64,000 nucleotides of DNA from Aeribacillus composti (GTDB lineage: Bacteria; Bacillota; Bacilli; Bacillales; Aeribacillaceae): NCBI RefSeq assembly GCF_007827555.1, contig NZ_VISS01000003.1, positions 62,001-126,000 on the forward strand, read 5' to 3'. Shown here piece by piece: positions 53,550-63,334 of this stretch. The position numbers and the translations under genes were made by a program. The notes below the pieces were generated by a model, which was not told where the DNA came from, did not search any database, and saw only the letters and a program-made list of their open reading frames with translations. Position 1 is the first letter of the stretch. Each line of letters opens with the position of its first letter.

Positions 53550-55154
53550 TTAAAAGCTCCCCCGTTTTTCCCTGTATTGCGACGGTAATAAACCGGTCCA
53601 TTGTTTGAATAATCTGCTGAAATATTTTGCATCTTGATATCCGACATGAACAGCTATATCATAAATTTTCATTTCCGTAGCAGCCAATAATTGTTTCGCC
53701 TTTTGAATTCTCGCATTCGTTACATAATCCAGAACTGTTTCTCCTGTCTGATTTTTAAAGTATTCGCAAAAGTAGGTTGGGTTTAAATGAACATGTTCCG
53801 CAATACGTTTAATGGTAATATTTTCGCCAAGATTAGAATGAATCCATTCTTTTGCTTTAACAATTGGGTCAATTGTATTTTTCCGATAATATTCTCTCAT
53901 TTTTCTAATTTTCATGATCCAGTTAATCATTTCCTGTCTCAAAACAGAAAAGGAAGCCGGTTCATCCGTAATCGAAAATGCCTCGCTAAGCAGTGTAGGA
54001 AGCTCGCTAATCCCATCATCCTGTATCCATTGGTTTATGACCCGGATGCACAAATAACGAACTGATTCTTGAAGCAAAAAAGGTGAGGTCATTTTTTTAA
54101 GCTCGTCAAAAAATGAGTTGATTGCTGTTAAAGCATTTTGCTCTTCATATTTCATTGCTTCAACCGTTTGTTCAGCCCATTTGTACACTGCCGGCGGAAC
54201 ATCCGTAATCTTATTATAGGTAAGGTGCTTTAAAGATTCCGTTTTAAAAAGCTTATTCCCTCCTTGAATCATCCTATATTTCATTGCCTCTCGCAGCTCG
54301 TTCTTCACATCCACTAACATTGATAAATCCACAAATGACTGTCCTAAAACAATCGATGCCGTAAAAGGCGTTGTCCTCTGAATGGTTGTTTTTAGCGACA
54401 AACAGCTTTGTTCAATTTTCGCTTCTTCCCCGTTATAAATAAGCACCCAATACGAATATTGGTTGTTTTTCCAAATCCAATTGCGTTCCTTTATAAACGA
54501 TTTTCGAATCGATTCTTTGATGGTGACATCCCATTTCTTCCATTCATCCTTATTTTCGAAGCCGTTTCTAGAAAACGCATTATCTATACCGATATAAAGC
54601 AAATTATACTTTCCATCTGGAAAATCACGTGTCCAGTCCAAATACGACACATCCATATTTTCAACTGCCGTTGTATCGCTTAATAATTGGATTTGCTTTT
54701 CATACGTCAATTTTGTTTGAATTTCTTCAGCCTCTTCGATTAGTCTTTTGTTTTTCTTGTCAGTTACTATAAGCTCCTCTGCTTTTTGTAAGTGGGATTC
54801 AAAATTCTCTCGATCTATCGGTTTTAAAATGTAATCAATTGCCCCTTCCCGCAGCGCTGTCTGGACATATTTAAAATCATCATACCCGCTGATAATAATG
54901 GAATAAAAGTTATACCCTTTTTCTTTCAGTAGACTAATTAATTCCAATCCGTTTATAACCGGCATTTGCACATCGGTAAATATAAGATCGAAGGCGCCAA
55001 TTTTTTCATGAATTTCTCTAAAAGCTTCATCTCCGTCTGAGAATACCCCGCAAATGTGCCAGTTTGGCCTAAACTTTTTAATTAGTCTTTCCAGCCCCTG
55101 TCTAATCCGCGGCTCGTCATCGACAATTACAACCTTTATCTGATCCGTGATCAT
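53550..55154 (-). CDS. YesN-type response regulator (AraC family)
   Basis: A 534-residue regulator: receiver domain with DD (11-12), phospho-acceptor D61 in IFTDVQMP and Lys in YILKPIDR; a middle region of about 280 residues; and two AraC helix-turn-helix motifs in the C-terminal 100 (ITIKRIAEHVHLNPTYF, IYDIAVHVGYQDAKYFSRLF). It overlaps the kinase stop by one base. It probably activates the transporter operon that starts with the epimerase gene, 275 bases on. Confidence 0.92.
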   Translation of the reverse strand: MITDQIKVVIVDDEPRIRQGLERLIKKFRPNWHICGVFSDGDEAFREIHEKIGAFDLIFTDVQMPVINGLELISLLKEKGYNFYSIIISGYDDFKYVQTALREGAIDYILKPIDRENFESHLQKAEELIVTDKKNKRLIEEAEEIQTKLTYEKQIQLLSDTTAVENMDVSYLDWTRDFPDGKYNLLYIGIDNAFSRNGFENKDEWKKWDVTIKESIRKSFIKERNWIWKNNQYSYWVLIYNGEEAKIEQSCLSLKTTIQRTTPFTASIVLGQSFVDLSMLVDVKNELREAMKYRMIQGGNKLFKTESLKHLTYNKITDVPPAVYKWAEQTVEAMKYEEQNALTAINSFFDELKKMTSPFLLQESVRYLCIRVINQWIQDDGISELPTLLSEAFSITDEPASFSVLRQEMINWIMKIRKMREYYRKNTIDPIVKAKEWIHSNLGENITIKRIAEHVHLNPTYFCEYFKNQTGETVLDYVTNARIQKAKQLLAATEMKIYDIAVHVGYQDAKYFSRLFKQWTGLLPSQYREKRGSF

Positions 55155-56986
55155 TAATCACCTCCTCCTTTCAAAAGAAGCTGGTTTGCTTGATAGGCGT
55201 TTATTTTTGGTATTCGAATTTTAATCATAGTACCTTTATTTACATGACTAGTAATCGATAATCTGTAATGATCCCCAAAAATCATTGTAATTCTGGCATT
55301 TACATTGATAATTCCTATGCCGGAATCCCTTCCTAACATTGGATCAGCCATCAATCTTTCATTTAACTCTTCCAGCTTTTCCTTGGCAATTCCAGGACCG
55401 CTGTCCAAAACAGTTAAAATGAGGTCCGGATGCTCTTCACAAACTGAAATATTCACTTTTAGCTCTCTCTGTTTTTCAAGTCCGTATTTGATTGAGTTTT
55501 CAATGATTGGCTGCAGCACAAATTTAGGAATATAGTATTCTAGTAATTTCTCTTCTTTTTCAATTTCAAAGTGCAGTCGTTCTTCAAACCGGAACTTCTG
55601 TATGCGTAAATAATCTTCAATATGCTGCAGTTCATTCCGTATCGTGACTAATTTATCTTTGTTATTTAAAGAATACCGAAGCATTCTTCCAAGCAAAGTC
55701 AGCATTGTTACAACATCTTCTGTTTTTTCTTCTTCGACCGACATGCTGATTGTTTCTAATGTGTTATACATAAAATGAGGATTAATTTGAGATTGCAATG
55801 CATATAATTCAGCTGTTTTTTGTTTAAGCTCTACATTATATTTCTGCTTAATCAGCTCTCGAATTTCCATCAGCATTGAATTAAAGCTTTTAGCCAGCTG
55901 CCCGACTTCATCATTTGAATGAACAGGTATATTAATGCTTAAATCTCCTTTTTCAACTTCCTTCATCATTTTGCTTAAATTATTTAAAGGACGGGTTACA
56001 TTCATTGCAAAGAATATGGAAATGGCGGTCGTTATTAAGGCAAACGCTATGAAAATGAGGATTGTCACGTTTCTTACTAAATCCGTTGTTTCTGTTAAAT
56101 TTTTTATTGGCATGCTATGAGCCATCACCCACGGCAATACACTCGACTCATTTAAGCTAACCAGCAGGCGCTCGCCGTTCTTTTTTATAGTAAAGCTGCC
56201 GTTTAAAATTGGATATTTGTCAATTCTCCTATCGACTGTGCCAATTTTGGAGCGATCTGAATGATATATAATCATTCCGTCCTTCGTCATCATCCATACT
56301 TCCGCATCTTTTTCATGCAGCAAATCCTTAGCGAACTGCTCTATGAATGTTACATCTACCACAATATATATTGTTCCCAGCTTTTTTCTATTATCGAAGT
56401 CGGTGATTTCTTTTATTAGCATAAAATAGGAAGGAGATCCTTCAAAAGTTAAGTTAATTTGACTTGATAACACTACTTCCATACTTCCAACTTTGCTTAA
56501 AGAATTTAAATATGGCAACGAACCGTCATGAAAGCCAAAATTCTCATAAGGTAAAGTAGTGCTTGAAAAAACACGGTTCTTCGATATAAGGAACACTCCT
56601 AAAATATTGTCTGTGTGGTTTCGCAAGTATGTTCTTGTTAAATAGCTTTCAACAATATACTTATCTCGGAGTCTTTTAGATTGAGTAGTTTCTTCCGATT
56701 CCCGTAATATTGTCATCACATCGCTCGAATTATACACTAGGTTTGGAAGCGCTTCCAATTTCCTGATTTCATTTTCGATATTATTATTCACTTGCTTTAA
56801 TAATCGCGGAGTGTATTTTCCGACTTCTTTCTCGATAGAGGATGTATACTGCGAATACGCTAAAAGACCAAGCAAAGCCATTGGAATAACAGTCAGCAGA
56901 ACATAGGAAATAATTAGTTTATGTGTTAAAGACAAAGATTTTCGGCTTGAATCGTTTCTTCTCTTAAAAATCATATTGATCCACAT
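55154..56986 (-). CDS. YesM-type sensor histidine kinase
   Basis: A 610-residue membrane kinase: helix 1 at about 24-44, extracellular Cache-like sensor to about 300, helix 2 at 306-328, HAMP at 330-380, His_kinase with H404 in QSQINPHFMYNTLE, and ATPase domain (DSGPGIAKEKLEEL). It phosphorylates the YesN-type partner encoded next. ATG at 56986 lies 23 bases inside the preceding binding-protein gene; ATG at 56974 is an alternative. Confidence 0.9.
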   Translation of the reverse strand: MWINMIFKRRNDSSRKSLSLTHKLIISYVLLTVIPMALLGLLAYSQYTSSIEKEVGKYTPRLLKQVNNNIENEIRKLEALPNLVYNSSDVMTILRESEETTQSKRLRDKYIVESYLTRTYLRNHTDNILGVFLISKNRVFSSTTLPYENFGFHDGSLPYLNSLSKVGSMEVVLSSQINLTFEGSPSYFMLIKEITDFDNRKKLGTIYIVVDVTFIEQFAKDLLHEKDAEVWMMTKDGMIIYHSDRSKIGTVDRRIDKYPILNGSFTIKKNGERLLVSLNESSVLPWVMAHSMPIKNLTETTDLVRNVTILIFIAFALITTAISIFFAMNVTRPLNNLSKMMKEVEKGDLSINIPVHSNDEVGQLAKSFNSMLMEIRELIKQKYNVELKQKTAELYALQSQINPHFMYNTLETISMSVEEEKTEDVVTMLTLLGRMLRYSLNNKDKLVTIRNELQHIEDYLRIQKFRFEERLHFEIEKEEKLLEYYIPKFVLQPIIENSIKYGLEKQRELKVNISVCEEHPDLILTVLDSGPGIAKEKLEELNERLMADPMLGRDSGIGIINVNARITMIFGDHYRLSITSHVNKGTMIKIRIPKINAYQANQLLLKGGGD

Positions 56987-58007
56987 TCTCTTTTGTAAAA
57001 TCGATTGGCTGTCCCATAATCACCATGTCGCCGTCAAAACTAATATTCCCTATATTCTCCACAAACTGTCCATCATACGGCAAATCCTCCAACACTAAGT
57101 TTTTGGCTAACGCAATGGTTAAATAACCGAGCTTTTGCGGACTCCATAATGTGATGGTTTGCAGCACATCCTCTTTCAAATATGGTCTTGTCATGTTCGG
57201 AGTCGATGTTCCAACAACTTTAATGTCTCCAGATTTTCCGTAATCCTTTAACGCCTGCGCAATAGCAGGCGGGTTCACTGTCGATATACCAATGATCCCT
57301 TTTAGATCATCGTATTTTTTTAATAGGTTAACTGTTAAATTGTAAGCTTTGTGAATATCTTCATTCGCATACTCCACATCGAGCAGCTCTAATTCTGGAT
57401 AATATTCTTCTTGCTGCACCTTTAACCACCTAATCCAATTGTTTAAATTCGCAGCAGTCGGCGAGCCGGTCAAAATAACGTATTTCCCCCTTTCTCCCAT
57501 TTCTAATGCTAAAAGATCCATAATATGTCTTCCCATTTGCTCGGCATCGACCATATTGACAAAGAAGTCACGATATTTTGCGTCTGTGTCTGCATCCCAA
57601 GTGATGACTTTTATCCCTTTTTCACGGGCCTGCTGCAGAACCGTACCCAATTTTTTCGGGTCATTTGCTGAAACAGCAATCACATCTACTTTCTGCTCTA
57701 TCAGCTCATGAATAACGGCAATTTGTTCCTCTGCGGTTGCCGCAGAAGGCCCTTTATAGATGACTGTAACATTCAAATCCTTCGCTGCTTCTAAGGCTCC
57801 TTCCTTTGCTGCTAAAAAATAAGGAATATTAGCGATTTTAGGAACAAGTCCAATGACAATCTCATGTTCATGATTCCTGTTGCTTTCATGATTCATTTGT
57901 TCAGTTGGTTTATCTACATAAATAACCTCATATTCTTTTGATAAAGAGCAGGATGCCAAAAGGAACAGGAAAAAAGCAAGGGCGAAAAACTTAAACGTTT
58001 TGTTCAA
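56964..58007 (-). CDS. Sugar-binding lipoprotein, probable sensor partner of the kinase
   Basis: A 347-residue lipoprotein: signal ending LASC (C20), a His/Asn-rich linker (MNHESNRNHEHE), then a type 1 periplasmic-binding fold (GLVPKIANIPYFLAAKEGAL, VIYKGPSAATAEEQI, TWDADTDAKYRDFF) ending FTKENVDQYDF. It is a paralogue of the transporter receptor at 47037. Because it is coupled to the histidine kinase and not to a permease, I infer that it presents bound sugar to the kinase, as XylFII does for LytS. Starts with TTG at 58007 (GGAG upstream). Confidence 0.82.
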   Translation of the reverse strand: MNKTFKFFALAFFLFLLASCSLSKEYEVIYVDKPTEQMNHESNRNHEHEIVIGLVPKIANIPYFLAAKEGALEAAKDLNVTVIYKGPSAATAEEQIAVIHELIEQKVDVIAVSANDPKKLGTVLQQAREKGIKVITWDADTDAKYRDFFVNMVDAEQMGRHIMDLLALEMGERGKYVILTGSPTAANLNNWIRWLKVQQEEYYPELELLDVEYANEDIHKAYNLTVNLLKKYDDLKGIIGISTVNPPAIAQALKDYGKSGDIKVVGTSTPNMTRPYLKEDVLQTITLWSPQKLGYLTIALAKNLVLEDLPYDGQFVENIGNISFDGDMVIMGQPIDFTKENVDQYDF

Positions 58008-58077
58008 TTTTCTCCATACCTTTCCGAAAAGGAAATTTTTTTAAGATCGATTTGATGCTTATCGGAAACTTCCTGCT

Positions 58078-58692
58078 TCAAAGAAGATGCAAAATACTGT
58101 TCCATTGAATAATGGATGCCTTTCCTTTACCGTGATATTCAATAATAGAAACCCCTGTATTGTCCATTTTTATTTTGCGGTAATGCGAAAAAGGTAATCC
58201 AAACCATTGCGTTGCAGCAATACGGTTTACTGTGTTATGAGCTACAACAAGCGCATTTTTATCTGGATATGTTTTCGATACCTCTTCAAAAAAAGATTGG
58301 ATCCGATTATAAACTTGACTTGCAGATTCTCCCGTTTCCCCGGCAAAACACTCTGCTGGATTCGTTAACCAATCTGTCCATGAATCCTTATGTTCTCTCT
58401 CAATCATTTGTACCGTTTTTCCTTCCCATTTCCCGAAGTCAATTTCTACAAGACGCTGATCTTCAATAACTGGCAAACCAAACTCTTTGCTTATAATTGC
58501 AGCTGTTGCCGATGCTCTTACTAGAGTTGAAGAAAAGACCGCGTGAAACTTTACGTGCTTCAGCGCTTTAGCTGCTACTTCCGCCTGCTTAATCCCTTGC
58601 TCTGACAGTGAAACATCCGTCCTTCCGCAATATTTGTTGCCATCCCGATTCCATTCCGTTTCTCCATGGCGTAAAAGGAAAAATCTTGTCAC
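58078..58692 (-). CDS. Histidine phosphatase family protein
   Basis: A 204-residue phosphoglycerate mutase-like phosphatase. FFLLRHGETEWNRDG carries the catalytic His; EIDFGKWEGKT and VVAHNTVNRIA are the other family marks. It removes phosphate from small molecules (for example sugar phosphates, alpha-ribazole phosphate). GTG start overlaps the kinase stop (GTGA). In this operon it may clear excess sugar phosphate; inference. Confidence 0.85.
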   Translation of the reverse strand: MTRFFLLRHGETEWNRDGNKYCGRTDVSLSEQGIKQAEVAAKALKHVKFHAVFSSTLVRASATAAIISKEFGLPVIEDQRLVEIDFGKWEGKTVQMIEREHKDSWTDWLTNPAECFAGETGESASQVYNRIQSFFEEVSKTYPDKNALVVAHNTVNRIAATQWFGLPFSHYRKIKMDNTGVSIIEYHGKGKASIIQWNSILHLL

Positions 58693-60137
58693 AGCACAAC
58701 TCCTCTCTTTTTAAGTGCTTGAATAAAGCGTTCATATCCTTCTTCATATTGTTCACTTATATGTTCTTCAAACATCACCTCTTTTTCTCTTTTCAGCATG
58801 TTCTCCCCGGCTTCTTGAATACTTCCAAAATATGAAGCTGCCGCAACAATCGCAGCCCCAATAGCACCGTCGCTATGCTTCATTTTAATAATAGGCTTCT
58901 TTAAGACATTGCTCCGTATAGTCAGCCATACATCACTGCTGCTTCCTCCGCCTGCTGTAAAGACAGCCCTCACTTTCTCGCTTGACAGCTTTTCAATCAT
59001 CTCGTAAGCCATTCTTTCAAGATAGGCAACACCTTCTAAACGGGAAATAAAGAGCTGTTCTTTTGTCAAACCTGGTTCGTCAAAGCCTTGTATGTCAGGA
59101 AATGCAAAAGGAAAACGCTCTCCCTTTTGCCGGAGCGGATACGAAATCCACCGGCTTGGGAAATATTCATATGCTTTACTATTTAAATAAGCTAATTCAT
59201 CTTTTGAATAATCAATTGAAATCCAATCTCCCCCTGTGTTGCTCGCACCGCCCGGCATCCAATATCCATCTGGATGGCGATGGTTATAAAGTATTCCCTT
59301 CTCATCTATTATTGGCTCGTATGTAATCCCTTTTATTACTAAAGTTGTGCCAATTGTCGTGTTCCAGTTTCCAGGCGATAATGAACCGGATGCGAACTGC
59401 GACGCACAACCGTCAGTCAGTCCGAGTGTAACGCTTACATTTTCCGGTAACCCTGTTTCCTCCATACATTCCTTTGACACATTCCCAGCAAAAGTCCCTG
59501 AAGGCAATACGATTGGAAGTGATTTAACAGGTATTTTTAAAGTTTTTTCAATATATTCCGGCCATTTTTCATTATTTAAATCATAGCCGCTTTTAAATGC
59601 ACTCGTATAATCGGTTATTCCCCATTTTCCCGTTAATTTCCCGATAATATAGTCAGTAGGATGCGCCCATAAACATACATCCTTTGCTATTTGCGGAAAA
59701 TGTTTATGGAACCAAACAATTTTCGGCAAACCATACGAGCTGGAAAATGCCGTATAATGCCCTGCTGCAAAGGCAGCCTCTCTGCAAAGCGCTGCCTCAG
59801 ATGCTGACCTGCTGTCGCTGTACATTAAGGCATTGTATAGCGGTTCATATTGTTTATCAAGGGGAATTACAGTACCTGATGTGGAAGTGACAGACAAGGA
59901 AACAACTTGATTAAGAATTTTTTGCTCCTTCAAACTATTTGCTACTTGTCGAATAGATTCAGCGGTATGCTGCCACCACATAAACGGCGATTGCTCCATT
60001 CTTAACTCGTTTCCTTTCGCCAAGTTAAAAGTTACAGTACTGGCTGCATAAATAGTTCCGTTATAACCGATTGCAATTGTGCGAATGCCCTGTGTTCCAA
60101 TATCAATTCCTATAAAAATTGGCTGTGATTTGTTCAT
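58689..60137 (-). CDS. FGGY-family carbohydrate kinase (D-ribulokinase-like)
   Basis: A 482-residue kinase: FIGIDIGTQGIRTIAI start, MYSDSRSASEA, GLTDGCASQFASGSLSPGNWNTTIGTT, and HPDGYWMPGGASNTGGDW followed by FTAGGGSSSDVWL. The PGGASNTGGDW string is found in D-ribulose kinase-like FGGY proteins, so a ketopentose is a plausible substrate; it differs from the neighbouring RhaB. ATG at 60137 follows GAGGTTGA. It is coupled to the phosphatase gene. Confidence 0.8.
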   Translation of the reverse strand: MNKSQPIFIGIDIGTQGIRTIAIGYNGTIYAASTVTFNLAKGNELRMEQSPFMWWQHTAESIRQVANSLKEQKILNQVVSLSVTSTSGTVIPLDKQYEPLYNALMYSDSRSASEAALCREAAFAAGHYTAFSSSYGLPKIVWFHKHFPQIAKDVCLWAHPTDYIIGKLTGKWGITDYTSAFKSGYDLNNEKWPEYIEKTLKIPVKSLPIVLPSGTFAGNVSKECMEETGLPENVSVTLGLTDGCASQFASGSLSPGNWNTTIGTTLVIKGITYEPIIDEKGILYNHRHPDGYWMPGGASNTGGDWISIDYSKDELAYLNSKAYEYFPSRWISYPLRQKGERFPFAFPDIQGFDEPGLTKEQLFISRLEGVAYLERMAYEMIEKLSSEKVRAVFTAGGGSSSDVWLTIRSNVLKKPIIKMKHSDGAIGAAIVAAASYFGSIQEAGENMLKREKEVMFEEHISEQYEEGYERFIQALKKRGVVL

Positions 60138-60371
60138 TTCATCAACCTCTGCCACACATTTTTTTCTCTTTCTATTATCTACTGATGCTTCGGATGCTAA
60201 AGCTATTAAGTGAAATTGCCGAATCGAGCACTTCCTATATTTACTTTATTTTCTCCATTAGGAGTGAAGCTTTCCTTAATCCACGAAGTCTTTATAATTT
60301 TTCAGCTCTTTTAATTCACTGATCGGCTAATTTGAGCAGCAAGAGAATTCATACTCTTGCCATATTTACGA

Positions 60372-61628
60372 CTACTGTCTCTTAGTTAATACTTCCTCCT
60401 CATATTTTTGAATTTCTTTTAACCATTCTTCTCTTACAGGAACATTCATTTTCTCACAATAATAATCCCAAATTGCACCGAAAGGATAAGTTTTAAATTC
60501 CTCCATAACCGCCAATCTTTCCGTAAAGTTTCCCTTTTCTTGCAATTGCTTTAAATATTCATGCGGCATAAGCATTGCATATAATAAAGCTTTAATCATA
60601 TTACGCGTTCCAATGACCCATGCAGCAAGACGATTGATGCTGGCATCAAAGAAATCAAGTCCGATTAAAACCTTATGCAGCGCATCATTGCGCACGATTT
60701 CAAGCGCTATTTCACGCAATTCATCATCCAAAATCACGACATGGTCGCTGTCCCACCGAACCGGTCTCGATACGTGTAAAGCAAGCCTGTCGCTATAAAG
60801 CAAAATCGATGAAATTTTATTTGAGACTGTTTCAGTAGGATGAAAATGACCTGTATCTAATAAATATATTTTATTATTTTGTAAGGCGTACCCTAGATAA
60901 AATTCATGCGAGCCGACAACAAAAGACTCAGATCCTATTCCAAACAATTTGCTTTCGACTGCATCCAAATTATATTTCTCATTGATCTCTACACTAAAAA
61001 TTTTATCCAATGATTCTTTTAATCGCTTCCTTGGAGTCAATCGGTCGCTTGGAATGTCCTTATAGCCGTCCGGAATCCATATATTTGTTAAGCATGGTGT
61101 TCCAAGCTCCTTGCCAAAGTACTCACCGATTTTTCGGCTCCTAATACAGTGGTTGATCCAAAATTCTCTAATTCCCGGATCAGGATGAGACAACGTCAGT
61201 CCATCTGCTGCTTTTTCATGCGAAAATAAGGTAGGATTAAAATCCAGCCCTACACCAATTTTTTTCGCCCAATTAACCCAGTTTTCAAAATGTTTCGGTT
61301 CTAACTGATCTCTTTCCACTTTTTCACCATTTGTTTCTGCATAAATGGCGTGTAGGTTGACACGATGTTTTCCTGGAATTAATGACAGCGCTTTCTCTAA
61401 ATCCTGCCTTAATTCTTCAGCATTTCTTGCCTTCCCCGGATAATTTCCTGTTACATCAATCCCCCCTGAAAGCTCGCTTGCATCTGCTTCAAATCCTTTT
61501 ACGTCATCACCTTGCCAGCAATGGATAGAGATTGACGCTTGCTGCAAGTTTTCTAATACTTCTTCAATATTTATTCCCCATTTTTCATAGACTTGCCTTG
61601 CTAGCTCAAAAGATTCTTTTATAACCAT
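60372..61628 (-). CDS. rhaA: L-rhamnose isomerase
   Basis: A 418-residue TIM-barrel isomerase of family length: [89 protein letters not shown] and [21 protein letters not shown]. It converts L-rhamnose to L-rhamnulose, the substrate of RhaB. AAAGGAGATGG lies before the ATG. It seems the first gene of the region; a cre-like site is at 61731. Confidence 0.95.
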   Translation of the reverse strand: MVIKESFELARQVYEKWGINIEEVLENLQQASISIHCWQGDDVKGFEADASELSGGIDVTGNYPGKARNAEELRQDLEKALSLIPGKHRVNLHAIYAETNGEKVERDQLEPKHFENWVNWAKKIGVGLDFNPTLFSHEKAADGLTLSHPDPGIREFWINHCIRSRKIGEYFGKELGTPCLTNIWIPDGYKDIPSDRLTPRKRLKESLDKIFSVEINEKYNLDAVESKLFGIGSESFVVGSHEFYLGYALQNNKIYLLDTGHFHPTETVSNKISSILLYSDRLALHVSRPVRWDSDHVVILDDELREIALEIVRNDALHKVLIGLDFFDASINRLAAWVIGTRNMIKALLYAMLMPHEYLKQLQEKGNFTERLAVMEEFKTYPFGAIWDYYCEKMNVPVREEWLKEIQKYEEEVLTKRQ

Positions 61629-61730
61629 AAATTATCCATCTCCTTTAGTAAACTAGTACTTTTTTCTAATACATTATGAATGTACCTTATGCTGTTTTTA
61701 TGAACTGTTATGAAAATTTAGAAATTTTAA

Positions 61731-61744
61731 AGTAAACGGTTTCA
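61731..61744. promoter_or_regulatory. cre-like CcpA site upstream of rhaA
   Basis: AGTAAACGGTTTCA differs from the consensus only in the first base. Its place about 100 bases before rhaA fits carbon catabolite repression of the sugar region. Confidence 0.55.
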
Positions 61745-62095
61745 ATTTTCTTCACTAACTGTCGAACATTCCTTCACCTTTGGACAAATTAAATTCTTTA
61801 GCTTGATAAATGCCAGCGTCGGCGCCAAGGAAAGGGGGAAGAGTTCATGACATCTTTTATTTTCGCTTTTTGCATAAATATAAAAATATTCCAAACATAC
61901 TAGTTGGTTTTTACTGTAATTTCAATTATATAACACTTTTGTTTGTTATTGAATATATTTTTTTATTTTTGTTCTTTATGTTATTTCCTACCTCTGTCCT
62001 AATCAAAGAGGTGAACGCAACTTTAGCATCAATGTTTGAATTTTTGACAGATGCTCAGCTTATTTCGAACTTCTTTACAAAGTCTTATTTCCCGC
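61745..62095. other. Gap between rhaA and the thioesterase gene
   Basis: AT-rich. A 17-codon plus-strand ORF (MTSFIFAFCINIK... from 61848) with a GGGGGAAGAG site is seen, but is too short to name. A longer frame (61810-62100) has no recognisable domain and I do not call it. Confidence 0.3.
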
Positions 62096-62124
62096 TTTAA
62101 TTGATAGAATTTTCATTATATAAT
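62096..62124 (+). promoter_or_regulatory. Sigma-A promoter of the thioesterase gene
   Basis: TTTAAT at 62096-62101 and TATAAT at 62119-62124 with a 17-base spacer, 31 bases before the ATG. Confidence 0.65.
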
Positions 62125-62154
62125 GAAAATAACATTTTTTCAGGAGGGTACATA

Positions 62155-62589
62155 ATGGAAGGATTCCGTTTTTCACACCGCCTGCGGGTGCGCTACTCAG
62201 AAATTGACGGACAAAAAATTGTCTTTAACGCCCATTACTTGACATATATTGACGTTGCGGTTATTGACTATTTTGAGGAAGTGTTTGGGCGGGATCTCGA
62301 GGAGCTTGCCCAAGAAAATATATTTGATATTGCAATGGTCAAATCAACGCTGGAATATAAAAAGCCAGCCCGTTTTAAAGATATGCTTGAGATCTGGTGC
62401 CGAACATCACGAATTGGCGGCTCTAGCCTGACAATGGAGTTTATCATCACAAAAGCGGGAGAAAAAGACCCGCTGGTTCAGGCTGAAGTGATCTATGTCA
62501 ATTATGATACCGCCGCTGGAAAATCGAGAGCGATTCCTGATTTCGTCCGTCAGCGAATTAAAGAATACGAACCGGGAGTCAGCCTATAA
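62155..62589 (+). CDS. Acyl-CoA thioesterase (hot-dog fold, YbgC/FcbC type)
   Basis: A 144-residue hot-dog protein: RLRVRYSEIDGQKIVFNAHYLTYID is the family start, where the acidic Asp/Glu-bearing segment supplies the catalytic residue (YSEIDGQKIVFN in place of the usual YxDTDxxGxVYH). It hydrolyses short or aromatic acyl-CoA thioesters. ATG at 62155 with CAGGAGGG; the preceding frame is not used. Ends with a strong terminator. Confidence 0.82.
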   Translation: MEGFRFSHRLRVRYSEIDGQKIVFNAHYLTYIDVAVIDYFEEVFGRDLEELAQENIFDIAMVKSTLEYKKPARFKDMLEIWCRTSRIGGSSLTMEFIITKAGEKDPLVQAEVIYVNYDTAAGKSRAIPDFVRQRIKEYEPGVSL

Positions 62590-62616
62590 ACGAAATACAA
62601 TCGTTTAGACCTATAG

Positions 62617-62655
62617 CTGACTCCTTGCGCCCTTCAGACAAGGGGTCAGTTTTTA
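62617..62655 (+). terminator. Terminator between convergent genes
   Basis: CTGACTCCTTG pairs with CAAGGGGTCAG, then TTTTTATA. It ends the thioesterase gene and overlaps the stop of the converging SMR gene. A second inverted repeat (GGAGTCAGC / GCTGACTCC) lies just before it. Confidence 0.8.
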
Positions 62656-62988
62656 TAAAACTTTATCTGGACTTTTTGGAGCATTTAATAAAGTCACCCC
62701 GCCAATGATCAATACTAGACCAACTAATGTAATAATATTAAATGGGTCCCGCCATACTAGAACACCAATTAACGCTGTAAAAGCTGTCCCCAGCCCCGAC
62801 CAAATCGCGTAGGCCAAGCTTAACGGAACTGTCTTAAGACATAACGACAAACAATAAAAAGATAATCCATAACCAACTATAACACCAATGGAAGGGAAAA
62901 AACTTGTAAATCCATCTGACAATTTAAGCATTGTCGTACCAAATACTTCGCTGATAATAGAAATTCCTAATGCGATATAACCTTTCAT
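62653..62988 (-). CDS. SMR-family efflux subunit (EbrB-like)
   Basis: A 111-residue four-helix membrane protein: IISEVFGTTMLKLSDGFTSF carries the essential Glu of helix 1 (E14), then LSLAYAIWSGLGTAFTALIGVLVW. It is an SMR multidrug/small-molecule exporter subunit, like EbrB. Its partner is encoded 22 bases upstream, and such pairs usually form a hetero-dimer. Confidence 0.85.
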   Translation of the reverse strand: MKGYIALGISIISEVFGTTMLKLSDGFTSFFPSIGVIVGYGLSFYCLSLCLKTVPLSLAYAIWSGLGTAFTALIGVLVWRDPFNIITLVGLVLIIGGVTLLNAPKSPDKVL

Positions 62989-63010
62989 ACAATTGCCTCC
63001 TCTCTCATCG

Positions 63011-63334
63011 TTAATGAGAACTGCTGAGTTTCAAAACAACCACTCCACAAATGATTAGAACTAAGCCTAAACATTTTTTAAGATCAATACTTTCTTTATA
63101 AAAGATAACACCGACTAATGCAGTTAAAGCCGTACCGAAGCCTGACCATATCGCATAAGCCGTACCAAGCGGTATTGCTTTTAGAGATAAAGATAAGAGA
63201 TAAAAAGCTGCGCCATACCCCATTACGACTCCGATGGAAGGAAACAACTTTTTAAATCCATTTGATACTTTCAGCATTGAACTTGCAAATACTTCACTTA
63301 TGATGGCTACTGCCAAAATTACATATTCCTTCAT
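63011..63334 (-). CDS. SMR-family efflux subunit (EbrA-like)
   Basis: A 107-residue four-helix SMR protein: AIISEVFASSMLKVSNGFKK with Glu in helix 1, and LGTAYAIWSGFGTALTALVGVIFY. It is the partner of the protein encoded next. The ATG at 63334 follows TAGGAGG; the open frame reaches further upstream without a ribosome site. Confidence 0.87.
   Translation of the reverse strand: MKEYVILAVAIISEVFASSMLKVSNGFKKLFPSIGVVMGYGAAFYLLSLSLKAIPLGTAYAIWSGFGTALTALVGVIFYKESIDLKKCLGLVLIICGVVVLKLSSSH

Noticed and set aside
61810..62100. 96-residue plus-strand frame before the thioesterase gene
   Set aside because: It overlaps the thioesterase promoter and has low-complexity hydrophobic content with no domain.
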